In this document: positions 27,818-37,907 of the stretch, piece after piece
Layout: each line of letters opens with the position of its first letter
How positions within the stretch are numbered: the stretch's first letter is position 1
Origin: Dietzia sp. JS16-p6b
Lineage (GTDB): Bacteria; Actinomycetota; Actinomycetes; Mycobacteriales; Mycobacteriaceae
Length of the DNA: 64,000 nt
Assembly: GCF_003052165.1 (NCBI RefSeq)
Contig: NZ_CP024869.1
Location: forward strand, 1,088,001 to 1,152,000
Direction of reading: 5' to 3'
Translations under genes and position numbers: made by a program
The notes under the pieces: model-generated
The model's input: only the letters and a program-made list of their open reading frames with translations
What the model was told of the DNA's origin: nothing
Database searches by the model: none

Positions 27818-30800
27818 GTGACGATCGACGACCGCGACCTCACACCCCGCCCGCTCGAGACCGGACACGCGGCCCGCCGCCAGGCCCGGGCGCTCGCGGA
27901 CGATCTGCGTGAGGGCACCGCCTACGCCCTCGCCTTCGGCGGGCAGGGGATCGCGTGGCGCGACGCGTTGAGCGACCTCATCGACGGCACCGGGATCGGC
28001 CCCGAACTGCAGGACCTCGTCGACTCCTCCGTCGCCCTCACCGAACCCGTCCACGACGAGATCGCGGTGGTCCGGCCCCACGGCTTCCGCCCCATCGAGT
28101 GGGCCAACACCACGACCGGCGAGGACGAGGATCACGGCGACCTGCCCGACGAGGCGTCGCTGTCGTCCGCCGCGGTCTCCCTGCCCGCCGTCCTTCTCAC
28201 CCAGGTGGGCGCCGTCCGCGCGCTCGCCGCCGAGGGCTTCGACGTCAACGACACCGCCCCCGCCGCGGTGGTCGGGCACTCCCAGGGAATCCTGGCCGTG
28301 GAGTCGGTCCAGACCTTCGGATCGGTCGACGACCGCCTTCTGGCGGTGGCCGAACTGGTCGGCGCCGCGGCCACCCTGGTCGGTCGCCGCACGGGCCTGT
28401 TCCGTCGTGGCGAGGCCAGCCCCATGGTCGGCGTGTCGGGCATCGACGGCGCGGAGCTGCGCGCCCTGGTCGACGAGGTCTTCGCGGCGGTCGACCCCTC
28501 GCTGCGGCCCACCGTCTCCATCCGCAACGCCCAGCGACGCCACGTCGTGGTGGGCCGCCCGGACGACCTCGAGGACCTGCGCCGTCACTGTGCGGACCTC
28601 GAGGCCGAGTCACGCCGCCGTCGCGAGGCCAAGCTCACCGGCGGCGAGGTCTTCGCCCCCGTCTTCGACCCCCTCGACGTGGAGGTCGGGTTCCACCACC
28701 CGGCGATGGCCCCCGCCGTGGACGTCGTGTCCGACTGGGCGGCCCGCTGTGGCCTGGACGTCGCTCGTGCGACGGCTCTGGCCCGCCAGGTCTTCGTCGA
28801 GCCCGTCGACTGGGTCGAGGAGATGGCGGAGGCCCTGCACTCCGGCGCGGAGTGGATCCTCGACATGGGCCCGGGCGAGGCCCTGACCCGCCTCAACCGC
28901 TCGGTGGTCCGTGGTCAGGGCGTCGGCGTGGTCGCCGCCGCCACCCGCGGTGGCCTGCGCAACCTCTTCACCCCCGGCGCGACCCCGTCGATCGAGCGTC
29001 CGTGGACGGCCTACCAGCCCCAGCTCATCACCCTGCCCGACGGCACCGTGCACGTGGAGACCTCGTTCACCCGCCTCACCGGGTGCTCGCCGATCCTGCT
29101 GGCCGGGATGACCCCGACCACCGTGGATCCGGAGATCGTCGCCGCCGCGGCCAACGCCGGCCACTGGGCCGAGCTCGCCGGCGGAGGACAGGTGACCGAG
29201 GCGATCTTCGCGGAGAACACCCGGCGTCTGGCCGAGCTGCTCGAGCCCGGCCGCAGCGTCCAGTTCAACTCCCTGTTCCTCGATCCGTACCTGTGGAAGC
29301 TGCAGGTCGGTGGCAAGAGGCTCGTCCAGAAGGCCCGCGCGGCGGGCGTCCCCTTCGACGGGGTCATCGTGACCGCCGGCATCCCCGAGCTCGACGAGTC
29401 CGTGGCCCTGATCGAGGAGCTCACCGAGGCGGGACTGCGCCACGTGAGCTTCAAACCCGGAACCGTCGCGCAGATCCGCCAGGTCGTGCGGATCGCGGCC
29501 GAGGTCCCGCACATGCCGGTGATCGTCCACGTCGAGGGTGGCCGGGCCGGGGGACACCACTCGTGGGAGGACCTCGACTCACTGCTGCTCGCCACCTACC
29601 CCATGCTGCGGGACCGTCCCAACGTGGTCCTGTGCGTCGGCGGCGGGATCGGCACCCCGGAACGGGCGGCGGACTACCTGACCGGTTCCTGGGCCAACGC
29701 CCACGGCTTCCCGGCCATGCCCGTCGACGGCATCCTCGTGGGCACGGCCGCGATGGCGACCCTCGAGGCCACCACCAGCCCGCAGGTCAAGCAGCTCCTC
29801 GTGGACACCGTCGGCGTGGACCACTGGGTGGGTGCGGGACAGGCCGAGGGTGGCATGGCCTCGGGCCGCAGCCAGCTCGGCGCGGACATCCACGAGATCG
29901 ACAACACCGCCGCCCGCGCCGGACGCCTGCTGGATGAGGTCGCCGGCGACGCCGACGCCGTGGCCGAGCGCCGCGAGGAGATCATCGCCGCGATCAACGG
30001 GACCGCCAAGCCGTACTTCGGCGATCTCGGATCCATGACCTACGAGCAGTGGCTGCGCCGGTTCGCCGAGCTGTCGCTCGCACCCGCTCCCACCGCCGGC
30101 ACCGCCTCGGAGTCGGAGGCCGCCAGCGGCCGCTCGGTGTGGCTCGACCCCACCATCCGCGAGCGGTTCCACCGCATGGTGCAGCGCGCCGAGGCCAGGC
30201 TGGACGCGGCGGACTCCGGACGAATCGTGTCGGCCTTCCCCCTCGTCGAGGCGATGGAGCGGCCCACCGAGGTCGTCGACGCCCTCGCCGACCGCTACCC
30301 GGACCTGGCCACCGCGACCCTGCACCCCGCCGACGCCGCCGAGTTCCTCGACATCTGCCGCATGCCGGGCAAGCCCGTCCCGTTCGTGCCCGTCATCGAC
30401 GGCGACGTCCGCCGCTGGTGGCGCTCGGACTCACTCTGGCAGGCCCATGACGCCCGGTACGACGCCGACGCCGTGTGCATCATCCCGGGTACCACCGCGG
30501 TCGCCGGGATCACCCGGGTCGACGAGCCGGTCGGCGAACTGCTCGATCGGTTCGAGAACGCCACCGTCGACCGCGTCCGCGAGTACATGCCCACCACGCA
30601 GGACGTGAGCAGCCGCCGTCGCGGCACCGTGACCACGGCGCAGGGCCCGGTCGCCGACGTGCTCAACGCCCCCGACGTCTCGTGGGCGGGCCGTCTCGTG
30701 GTGAGCCCCGTCCACCGCCTCGGCGTCCTGCACGCCTGGGAGATCGACCCGAGCGGCATCGGGTACCACCCGGTCTCCGGCGCGGTCCTCACGCCGGGCG

Positions 30801-33800
30801 CGGACGGCCGTACCGTCGACCTCACACTGCCCATCGGACCGACCGAGATGACCATCACGATCACCCTGGGTGACGCGGTCGCCACGGGCGCCGCCCCGGT
30901 CGTCACCGACGCCGCCGCAGAAGCCGCCATGCGTACCCTTCTGAGCACCGCCGCCGGCGTCGGGCGCGGCGGCGCCGGAGGCACCGCGATCGACGCCCTG
31001 CCCGAGGTCTCGGACGGCGTGGCCACGGCCCGGTTCACCTTCGAGCCCACCCTCGCCTCCGACCACACCGGTGTCACCGCCGGCAGTCTGCCCACCTCGC
31101 TCATCACCTCGGACGGCGTCCCCGACGCCCTCGTGGGCGCGGCGTGGCCCGCGGTCTTCGCGGTCCTCGGTGAGGCGCGTCGCCCCCGGGGCGGCGGCGG
31201 CACAGCTGTCGAGGGAACAGTGGTCGAGGGTCTGCTGGACCTGGTCCACCTCGACCACGGCATCCGCATGCACTCCGCGCTGCCCGCGCAGTCGACCGAC
31301 CTCGTCGTCGTCGCCCGGTCGGGAGACGTCCGCGACACCGACCTCGGGCGCGTCGTCGAGGTGTCGGTCGAGGTCGCCACGGTCGCCGCCGACGGTGCGC
31401 GGTCACCCCTGTGCACCCTGTCGGAGCGGTTCGCGATCCGCGGCCGCACCGGTGGCGCGGAGGTGGGCGATCCGCGGCCCGCCGGCGGCGCCCTGATCAC
31501 GGCCGAGGGAGGGACCGCGAGCCCGGCCGAGACGAGCCGCCAGCAGCGGGTCTCCACCTCGCTCACCGCGCCGCACGACATGACCGCCTTCGCGCTGGTC
31601 TCCGGCGACCACAACCCCATCCACGTCTCCGACACCGCGGCCGACCTGGCCGGCCTCGGCGGCGTGATCGTCCACGGCATGTGGCTCTCGGCCGCAGCGC
31701 AACACGCGGTGCAGGCCTCGGACGGCCGCGACCCCGCCCTGCGGATCGCCGGGTGGACCGCCCGCATGCTCGCGCCGGTCCGACCGGGTGACCACATCGC
31801 CGTCCGGGCCGTCCAGACGGGTCGGTTCGCCGGCGGCCAGGTCCTCGAGGTCACCTGCACGGTCGACGGGGCCACCGTCATGGCCGCCACCGCGCTGACC
31901 GAGGCCCCCCGCACCGTCTACGCCTTCCCCGGCCAGGGCATCCAGGCCAAGGGGATGGGCATGGAGGGGCGCACCCGATGCCCCGCCGCCCGCGAGATCT
32001 GGGACCGCGCCGACGCGCACACCCGGAAGGCCCTCGGCTTCTCGATCCTGGCGCTCGTCCGCGACAATCCCACGGAGGTGACCGTCCGGGGCACCGTCCA
32101 CCGGCACCCCGACGGAGTGCTGTACCTGACGCAGTTCACCCAGGTCGCGATGGCCTGCCTCGCGGTGGCGCAGCGCGCCGAGCTGGAGGCGGACGGGTTG
32201 TTCGTCGACGGCGCCTACTTCGCCGGCCACTCGATCGGCGAGTACGACGCCCTGGCCGCCATCTCCGGGACGCTGGAGCTCGAGCCGCTGCTGGAGATCG
32301 TCTTCCAGCGCGGATCGACCATGCACGAGCTCGTCCCGCGCGATGCCGAGGGGCGGTCCGACTACCGGATGGCCGCGATCCGGCCGTCCCAGATGGGGAT
32401 CGGTGACGAGGAGGTCGTGGACTGGGTGGCCGGCGTGGCCGAAGAGTCCGGTGAGTTCATCGAGATCGTCAACTACAACCTCGCGGGCTCGCAGTACGCG
32501 CTGGCCGGCACCGTCGCCGGCTGCAAGGCCCTGGAGAAGGCCGTCGAGCGGGAGCTCGAGCGGTCCGGGGGCAAGAACGCCTTCATCCTGGTGCCCGGCA
32601 TCGACGTGCCCTTCCACTCCACCGTCCTGCGCGGCGGCGTCCCGGACTTCCGGGCCACCCTCGACGCGCTGATCCCGCACGACATCGACATCTCGGTGCT
32701 CGTGGGCCGCTACATCCCCAACCTCGTGCCGCGTCTGTTCAGTCTCGAGCGCGACTTCGTGCAGGAGATCGCGGACCTCGTGCCGGCCGACTCCCTCGCG
32801 GAGGTCCTCGCGGACTGGGATTCGTGGTCCGCCACCCCGACGCGCCTGGGACGCCTCCTCCTGGTGGAGCTCCTGGCCTGGCAGTTCGCCAGCCCGGTCC
32901 GCTGGATCGAGACCCAGGAGTTGCTGTTCACGCCGATCGAGCGCGGCGGTCTGGGCATCGAGTGTTTTGTCGAGGTCGGCGTGGCCAACGCCCCGACCGT
33001 GGCGAACCTCGCCTCCAAGACCCTCGACCTCCCCACGCACCGGGGGCCCCGCGCCCAGGTGCTCAACGTCGAGCGCGACTCGGCGACGCTGTACGGCACA
33101 CTGCCGCCCAGCGTGGAGGTCGACGACGACTCGGTGGACGCCCCCGAGCCCACCGGCGGGTCGGGCGACGCAGGTCCGACCACCCCCGCGGCCGCCGAGC
33201 AGGCGGCCCCCACAGACCCCGCACCGGCCGTCAACACCCCCGGCACGGCCGGTGCGGACCGATCAGACGCGGCTCCGGCCGCGGCCGCACCCGGTGCACC
33301 CCGCCCGGACGACCTCGAGTTCGGCGCCCCCGCCGCCACCCGCATGCTGGTGGCGCTGCGGACCAAGGTCCGTCCCGAGCAGATCGCGCCCGGTGACTCC
33401 ATCGAGACGCTGTGTGACGGCGTCTCCTCGCGCCGCAACCAGCTGCTGCTGGACCTGGGGACGGAACTGAGCCTGGGCGCCATCGACGGCGCGGCCGAGG
33501 CGGACTTCCCGACCCTGTCCGACCAGGTCTCGCGCCTGGCCCGCGGGTACTCGCCCTTCGGTCCCGTCCTGTCCGACGCTGTCGGCGAGGCGCTGCGTGC
33601 GGTCCTGGGCCGCACCGGCAAGCGGCCGGCGTACATCACCGAGCGCGTCACGGGGCCGTGGGAGCTGGGCTCCGGCTGGGCGCAGCACGTGATCGCCGAG
33701 ATCGCCCTCGGCACCCGGGACGGCGCCTCGATCCGCGGCGGCGACCTGGCCACCCTGGACGCCTCGGGCGTCAAGGACGTGGCCGGGCTGGACGCCCTCA

Positions 33801-36800
33801 TCGACGCCGCCGTGTCCGCCGTCGGCGCCGCGAACGGCGTGGCCGTGGCGATGCCGTCCTCCGGGGCCGGCGGCGGCGGAGTGGTCGACTCGGCGGCGCT
33901 GTCCGAGTTCGCCGACGAGATCACCGGAGCCGACGGGGTCCTGGCCCGGGCCGCACGCGGCGTGCTCACCCGCCTCGGGCACCTCGAGCCGGACGCGATC
34001 GACCTGCTCGCCCAGGCCGATCCCGACACCGAACTCGCCGACCTGGTGGCCGCCGAGCTGGGCGCCGACTGGCGCCGAGTGGTGGCCCCGGCCTTCGACC
34101 CGGGCCGCGCCGTGCTCCTCGACGACCGGTGGGCCTCCGCGCGCGAGGACCTGGCCCGGCTCTGGACGCGCACCGACGTGCCCACGGACGCCGCGGAGGG
34201 CTTCCGCGGCGCCGGCGACATCGTGGCCGAGCAGGCCCGCTGGTGGGCCGGGCGGGCCGCCGACGCCCGCCGGGACGCCCTCGCCGTGGCCTACCGGGAG
34301 ATCGCGGAGACGGCCGCCGAGGAGTTCGTCGGCCGCTACGCGGACGACGTCGCCGTCGTCACCGGGGCGGGCAAGGGTTCCATCGCCGCCGCCGTCACCG
34401 GAAAGCTCCTGGCGGGAGGGGCCACCGTAGTGGCCACCACCTCCAGCCTGGACCAGTCCAAGCTGGCCTTCTTCAAGGACCTCTACCGCTCCCACGCCCG
34501 TGGCGGCGCGGTGCTGTGGGTGCTGCCGGCCAACCTCACCTCGTACTCGGACGTCGACGCCCTGGTCGAGTGGGTCGGCTCCGAGCACGCCGAGTCGGCC
34601 GGGGGACAGACCACCGTCCTCAAGGCTCCGCTCACCCCGACGCTGCTCTTCCCGTTCGCCGCCCCCCGCGTCCAGGGCTCGATGGCCGACGCCGGACCGC
34701 GGGCCGAGACCGAGATGCGCGTCCTGTTGTGGGGCGTGGAGAAGCTCGTCGCCGGCCTCGGCGCGATCGGCGCCGACACCGACGTCGACTCCCGCCTGCA
34801 CGTTGTCCTGCCCGGCTCGCCCAACCGCGGGATCTTCGGCGGCGACGGGGCCTACGGCGAGGCCAAGGCCGCGCTCGACGCCATGATCGCCAAGTGGGGT
34901 TCCGAGAAGTCCTGGGCCGAGCGGGTGACGTTCGTTCACGCGATCATCGGCTGGGTCCGGGGCACCGGGTTGATGGGCCACAACGACCCGCTCGTCGAGG
35001 CCGTCGAGGCCGCGGGCGTGTCCACCTGGTCCACCACCGGGATCGCCGACGAGCTACTGGACTCGTGCACCCCGGACGTCCGCCGGGCCGCCGGCGAGGC
35101 ACCCCTCACCGTCGACCTCACCGGAGGGCTCGGCTCCGCCGATCTGGACATGGCCGCGCTCGCCGCGGACCGGCCGGCGGTGACGTCCGAGACCACCACC
35201 GAGGACGCGGACGGGACCATCGCCGCCCTGCCGTCGCTGCAGACCGTCACCCCCGACGAGCGTCCCGAGTGGGGCGAGGTCACGCAGGACCTCGAGGACA
35301 TGGTCGTGATCGTGGGTTCCGGCGAGGTCGGCCCGTACGGCAGCGCCCGCACCCGCTTCGAGGTGGAGACCACCGGCGACCTCAGCGCCGCCGGCGTGGT
35401 CGAGCTGGCCTGGTCCACCGGACTCATCACCTGGGAGGACTCGCCGCGCGCCGGCTGGACCGTCACCGAATCCGGTGACCCGATCGACGAGGCCGAGATC
35501 GCGGAGCGGTTCCACGACGAGGTCCTCGCCCGGGTGGGCGTGCGCACCTACGCCGACGATTCGCGCGCGGAGATGTTCGACAATGCCTCGCCGCAACTGA
35601 CCTCGGTGTTCCTGCCGGAGGACCTGTCCTTCGTCGTGGATGACGAGGGCCAGGCCCGCGCGTACCAGGAGGACGATCCGGAGAACACCGTCGTCACCCG
35701 AAGCGAGGACGGCGAGTGGACGGTCACCCGCAAGGCGGGCACCGAGATCCGAGTCCCCCGCCGCACCACGCTCACGCGCATCGTGGGTGGCCAGATCCCC
35801 ACCGGCTTCGACCCCACGGCATGGGGCATCCCCGCCGACATGGTCTCCGGTATCGACCGGGTGGCGGCGTGGAACCTGGTGGCCACCGTGGACGCCTTCA
35901 TCTCCTCGGGCTTCACCCCGGCGGAGCTGCTGGCCCACGTCCACCCGGCCGACGTCGCCAACACCCAGGGCACCGGCATGGGCGGTATGACGAGCATGCG
36001 CTCGCTCTACATCGACGGGATCCTGGGCCGCAGCCGCGCGAACGACACGCTGCAGGAGGCCCTGCCCAACGTGGTGGCCGCCCACGTCATGCAGTCCTAC
36101 GTCGGCGGCTACGGCTCGATGGTCCACCCGGTGGCCGCCTGTGCCACCACCGCGGTGAGCGTCGAGGAGGGCTTCGACAAGATCCGCGCCGGCAAGGCCG
36201 AGTTCGTGGTGGCAGGCGGGTTCGACGACCTGTCCACCGAGGGCATCCAGGGCTTCGCCGACATGTCCGCCACCGCCGACTCCGCGGCGATGGCCGCCAA
36301 GGGGATCGACGAGCGCCATTACAGCCGCGCCAACGACCGGCGGCGCGGCGGGTTCGTCGAGTCCCAGGGTGGCGGCACCATCCTGCTGGCGCGCGGCGAC
36401 GTCGCGGCCCGCATGGGGCTGCCGGTGCACGGAGTGGTGGCCTGGGCGGGGTCGTACGCCGACGGCGCCCACACCTCGATCCCGGCCCCAGGGCTGGGTG
36501 CTCTCGGCGCCGGTCGCGGGGGACGACGGTCGCCGCTGGCCCGGGGTCTGGCAGAGCTCGGACTGACCGCGGACGACCTGGCCGTGGTGAGCAAGCACGA
36601 CACCTCGACCAAGGCCAACGACCCCAACGAGTCGGATCTCCACGAGCGTCTCGCCGCGGCGATCGGTCGCTCCGACGGCAACCCGCTGTTCGTCGTGTCG
36701 CAGAAGTCGCTCACCGGGCATGCCAAGGGGGGCGCGGCCGCGTTCCAGCTCATCGGCCTGACCCAGATGCTGCGCTCGGGGACGCTTCCCCCGAACCGGG

Positions 36801-37222
36801 CCCTGGACTGCGTCGACGACGTCCTGGACCGGCACCGGCACCTGGTGTGGCTGCGCGAGACCGTGCAGCTGGGCGGGGACCTGCCGCTCAAGGCCGGTCT
36901 GCTCACCTCGCTCGGCTTCGGTCACGTGTCCGGCCTGATCGCCGTGACGCATCCCGAGGCCTTCCACCGCGCGGTCGCGTCGCAGCTCGGCGAGCAGGAG
37001 TCCGAGCGCATCCGCGAGGAGGCGCTGGGGCGCGAGCGGGACGGCGTCCGGCGCCTGACCGACGCGATCTACGGTGGCGAGTCCCTCTACAGCCGTCCCG
37101 AGGCCCGGCGCCTCGGTGAAGGGTCGGCCGACGAGGTCAAGGAGCGCGAGGCCGCGGTCCTGCTGGACCCGGCCGCGCGTCTCGAGTCCGACGGCGTCCT
37201 CGCGGCCAGCGACTGGCGGTGA
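27818..37222 (+). CDS. fas: Type I fatty acid synthase (FAS-I)
   Basis: 3134 residues, one polypeptide with the bacterial FAS-I domain order. Landmarks: acetyltransferase GHSQG near residue 155; enoyl reductase from about 420 (MTPTTVDPEIVAAA); dehydratase near 1263 (SGDHNPIHV...VHGMW); malonyl/palmitoyl transferase GHSIGEYDALAA near 1469; acyl carrier serine in GVSSRRNQ near 1870 after a Pro/Ala linker; ketoreductase VVTGAGKGSIAAAV near 2183; ketosynthase CATTAVSVEEGF near 2775. It makes C16-C26 acyl-CoAs for membranes and mycolic acids. The start GTG at 27818 has AAGGAG upstream. acpS starts in its stop codon. Confidence 0.97.
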   Translation: MTIDDRDLTPRPLETGHAARRQARALADDLREGTAYALAFGGQGIAWRDALSDLIDGTGIGPELQDLVDSSVALTEPVHDEIAVVRPHGFRPIEWANTTTGEDEDHGDLPDEASLSSAAVSLPAVLLTQVGAVRALAAEGFDVNDTAPAAVVGHSQGILAVESVQTFGSVDDRLLAVAELVGAAATLVGRRTGLFRRGEASPMVGVSGIDGAELRALVDEVFAAVDPSLRPTVSIRNAQRRHVVVGRPDDLEDLRRHCADLEAESRRRREAKLTGGEVFAPVFDPLDVEVGFHHPAMAPAVDVVSDWAARCGLDVARATALARQVFVEPVDWVEEMAEALHSGAEWILDMGPGEALTRLNRSVVRGQGVGVVAAATRGGLRNLFTPGATPSIERPWTAYQPQLITLPDGTVHVETSFTRLTGCSPILLAGMTPTTVDPEIVAAAANAGHWAELAGGGQVTEAIFAENTRRLAELLEPGRSVQFNSLFLDPYLWKLQVGGKRLVQKARAAGVPFDGVIVTAGIPELDESVALIEELTEAGLRHVSFKPGTVAQIRQVVRIAAEVPHMPVIVHVEGGRAGGHHSWEDLDSLLLATYPMLRDRPNVVLCVGGGIGTPERAADYLTGSWANAHGFPAMPVDGILVGTAAMATLEATTSPQVKQLLVDTVGVDHWVGAGQAEGGMASGRSQLGADIHEIDNTAARAGRLLDEVAGDADAVAERREEIIAAINGTAKPYFGDLGSMTYEQWLRRFAELSLAPAPTAGTASESEAASGRSVWLDPTIRERFHRMVQRAEARLDAADSGRIVSAFPLVEAMERPTEVVDALADRYPDLATATLHPADAAEFLDICRMPGKPVPFVPVIDGDVRRWWRSDSLWQAHDARYDADAVCIIPGTTAVAGITRVDEPVGELLDRFENATVDRVREYMPTTQDVSSRRRGTVTTAQGPVADVLNAPDVSWAGRLVVSPVHRLGVLHAWEIDPSGIGYHPVSGAVLTPGADGRTVDLTLPIGPTEMTITITLGDAVATGAAPVVTDAAAEAAMRTLLSTAAGVGRGGAGGTAIDALPEVSDGVATARFTFEPTLASDHTGVTAGSLPTSLITSDGVPDALVGAAWPAVFAVLGEARRPRGGGGTAVEGTVVEGLLDLVHLDHGIRMHSALPAQSTDLVVVARSGDVRDTDLGRVVEVSVEVATVAADGARSPLCTLSERFAIRGRTGGAEVGDPRPAGGALITAEGGTASPAETSRQQRVSTSLTAPHDMTAFALVSGDHNPIHVSDTAADLAGLGGVIVHGMWLSAAAQHAVQASDGRDPALRIAGWTARMLAPVRPGDHIAVRAVQTGRFAGGQVLEVTCTVDGATVMAATALTEAPRTVYAFPGQGIQAKGMGMEGRTRCPAAREIWDRADAHTRKALGFSILALVRDNPTEVTVRGTVHRHPDGVLYLTQFTQVAMACLAVAQRAELEADGLFVDGAYFAGHSIGEYDALAAISGTLELEPLLEIVFQRGSTMHELVPRDAEGRSDYRMAAIRPSQMGIGDEEVVDWVAGVAEESGEFIEIVNYNLAGSQYALAGTVAGCKALEKAVERELERSGGKNAFILVPGIDVPFHSTVLRGGVPDFRATLDALIPHDIDISVLVGRYIPNLVPRLFSLERDFVQEIADLVPADSLAEVLADWDSWSATPTRLGRLLLVELLAWQFASPVRWIETQELLFTPIERGGLGIECFVEVGVANAPTVANLASKTLDLPTHRGPRAQVLNVERDSATLYGTLPPSVEVDDDSVDAPEPTGGSGDAGPTTPAAAEQAAPTDPAPAVNTPGTAGADRSDAAPAAAAPGAPRPDDLEFGAPAATRMLVALRTKVRPEQIAPGDSIETLCDGVSSRRNQLLLDLGTELSLGAIDGAAEADFPTLSDQVSRLARGYSPFGPVLSDAVGEALRAVLGRTGKRPAYITERVTGPWELGSGWAQHVIAEIALGTRDGASIRGGDLATLDASGVKDVAGLDALIDAAVSAVGAANGVAVAMPSSGAGGGGVVDSAALSEFADEITGADGVLARAARGVLTRLGHLEPDAIDLLAQADPDTELADLVAAELGADWRRVVAPAFDPGRAVLLDDRWASAREDLARLWTRTDVPTDAAEGFRGAGDIVAEQARWWAGRAADARRDALAVAYREIAETAAEEFVGRYADDVAVVTGAGKGSIAAAVTGKLLAGGATVVATTSSLDQSKLAFFKDLYRSHARGGAVLWVLPANLTSYSDVDALVEWVGSEHAESAGGQTTVLKAPLTPTLLFPFAAPRVQGSMADAGPRAETEMRVLLWGVEKLVAGLGAIGADTDVDSRLHVVLPGSPNRGIFGGDGAYGEAKAALDAMIAKWGSEKSWAERVTFVHAIIGWVRGTGLMGHNDPLVEAVEAAGVSTWSTTGIADELLDSCTPDVRRAAGEAPLTVDLTGGLGSADLDMAALAADRPAVTSETTTEDADGTIAALPSLQTVTPDERPEWGEVTQDLEDMVVIVGSGEVGPYGSARTRFEVETTGDLSAAGVVELAWSTGLITWEDSPRAGWTVTESGDPIDEAEIAERFHDEVLARVGVRTYADDSRAEMFDNASPQLTSVFLPEDLSFVVDDEGQARAYQEDDPENTVVTRSEDGEWTVTRKAGTEIRVPRRTTLTRIVGGQIPTGFDPTAWGIPADMVSGIDRVAAWNLVATVDAFISSGFTPAELLAHVHPADVANTQGTGMGGMTSMRSLYIDGILGRSRANDTLQEALPNVVAAHVMQSYVGGYGSMVHPVAACATTAVSVEEGFDKIRAGKAEFVVAGGFDDLSTEGIQGFADMSATADSAAMAAKGIDERHYSRANDRRRGGFVESQGGGTILLARGDVAARMGLPVHGVVAWAGSYADGAHTSIPAPGLGALGAGRGGRRSPLARGLAELGLTADDLAVVSKHDTSTKANDPNESDLHERLAAAIGRSDGNPLFVVSQKSLTGHAKGGAAAFQLIGLTQMLRSGTLPPNRALDCVDDVLDRHRHLVWLRETVQLGGDLPLKAGLLTSLGFGHVSGLIAVTHPEAFHRAVASQLGEQESERIREEALGRERDGVRRLTDAIYGGESLYSRPEARRLGEGSADEVKEREAAVLLDPAARLESDGVLAASDWR

Positions 37223-37695
37223 CCATGGCGGTGCGGGGCGTCGGGGTCGACACGGTCGACCTCGGCGCCTTCGCCGCGTCCCTGGCCGAACCGGGGACGC
37301 GGTTCACCAGCGCCTTCTCCGCCACCGAGAAGCGGCAGTGCCGGGAGCGTGCGGAGGCGTCGTCCTCGGATCACTCCACCCACTCCGCCCGGCACCCCGC
37401 CCGGCGGGAGGACCGTCACCTGGCAGCCCGCTGGGCGGTCAAGGAGGCCGTGGTCAAGGCGTGGTCCTCGGCCCTGTACGGAACGCCTCCACCGATCGCA
37501 CCGGACCTGCTGGTCTGGTCCGAGATCGAGACCGTCTGCGATGCGTGGGGTCGGCCCTCTGTGCGGCTCGGGGGCGAGGTGGCTCGGCAGGTCGCCGCGA
37601 CCGTGGGGGAGGGCGCGCGCTGGCATGTCTCACTCAGTCATGACGGCGACGCGGCCGTGGCGTTCGTGGTACTCGAGGGGCCGGGCACCGGATAG
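37219..37695 (+). CDS. acpS: Holo-[acyl-carrier-protein] synthase
   Basis: 158 residues. It attaches phosphopantetheine to the FAS-I carrier domain. RGVGVDTVDL carries the Mg-binding Asp and HLAARWAVKEAVVKAW is the second catalytic motif. Compared with typical AcpS (about 125-130 residues) it has a 20-residue insertion rich in Ser, His and Arg just before the second motif. The GTG start overlaps the fas stop (GTGA); an ATG at 37225 is an alternative. The megasynthase carriers further along may need a different, Sfp-type transferase, which is not seen here. Confidence 0.93.
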   Translation: MTMAVRGVGVDTVDLGAFAASLAEPGTRFTSAFSATEKRQCRERAEASSSDHSTHSARHPARREDRHLAARWAVKEAVVKAWSSALYGTPPPIAPDLLVWSEIETVCDAWGRPSVRLGGEVARQVAATVGEGARWHVSLSHDGDAAVAFVVLEGPGTG

Positions 37696-37850
37696 GACCG
37701 CGATGCCCGCTGGGTGTGCGATACGCCCCTCGGACCGCGATGCCCGCTGGGTGTGCGATACGCCGTGTGCCTTTCGCTTCGGGTGTGCGAAGCGCCGTGT
37801 GCCTTTCGCTTCGGGTGTGCGATACGCCCCTCGGACCACGATGCGCCCGC
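37695..37850. repeat. Interleaved tandem repeats (37 bp and 32 bp periods)
   Basis: GGACCGCGATGCCCGCTGGG begins at 37695 and again at 37732 (period 37). The motif GTGTGCGA then recurs at 37751, 37783 and 37815 (period 32), with CCGTGTGCCTTTCGCTTCGG between copies. The array starts at the acpS stop and fills most of the 212-base gap to the end of the tetR gene. No gene is supported here in spite of short open frames. Confidence 0.88.
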
Positions 37851-37907
37851 GTACCTCCGGGGGCGCAGGCGAATCCGAGGGGCGAAGCGCCGCCTGTGCC
37901 GACGGCG

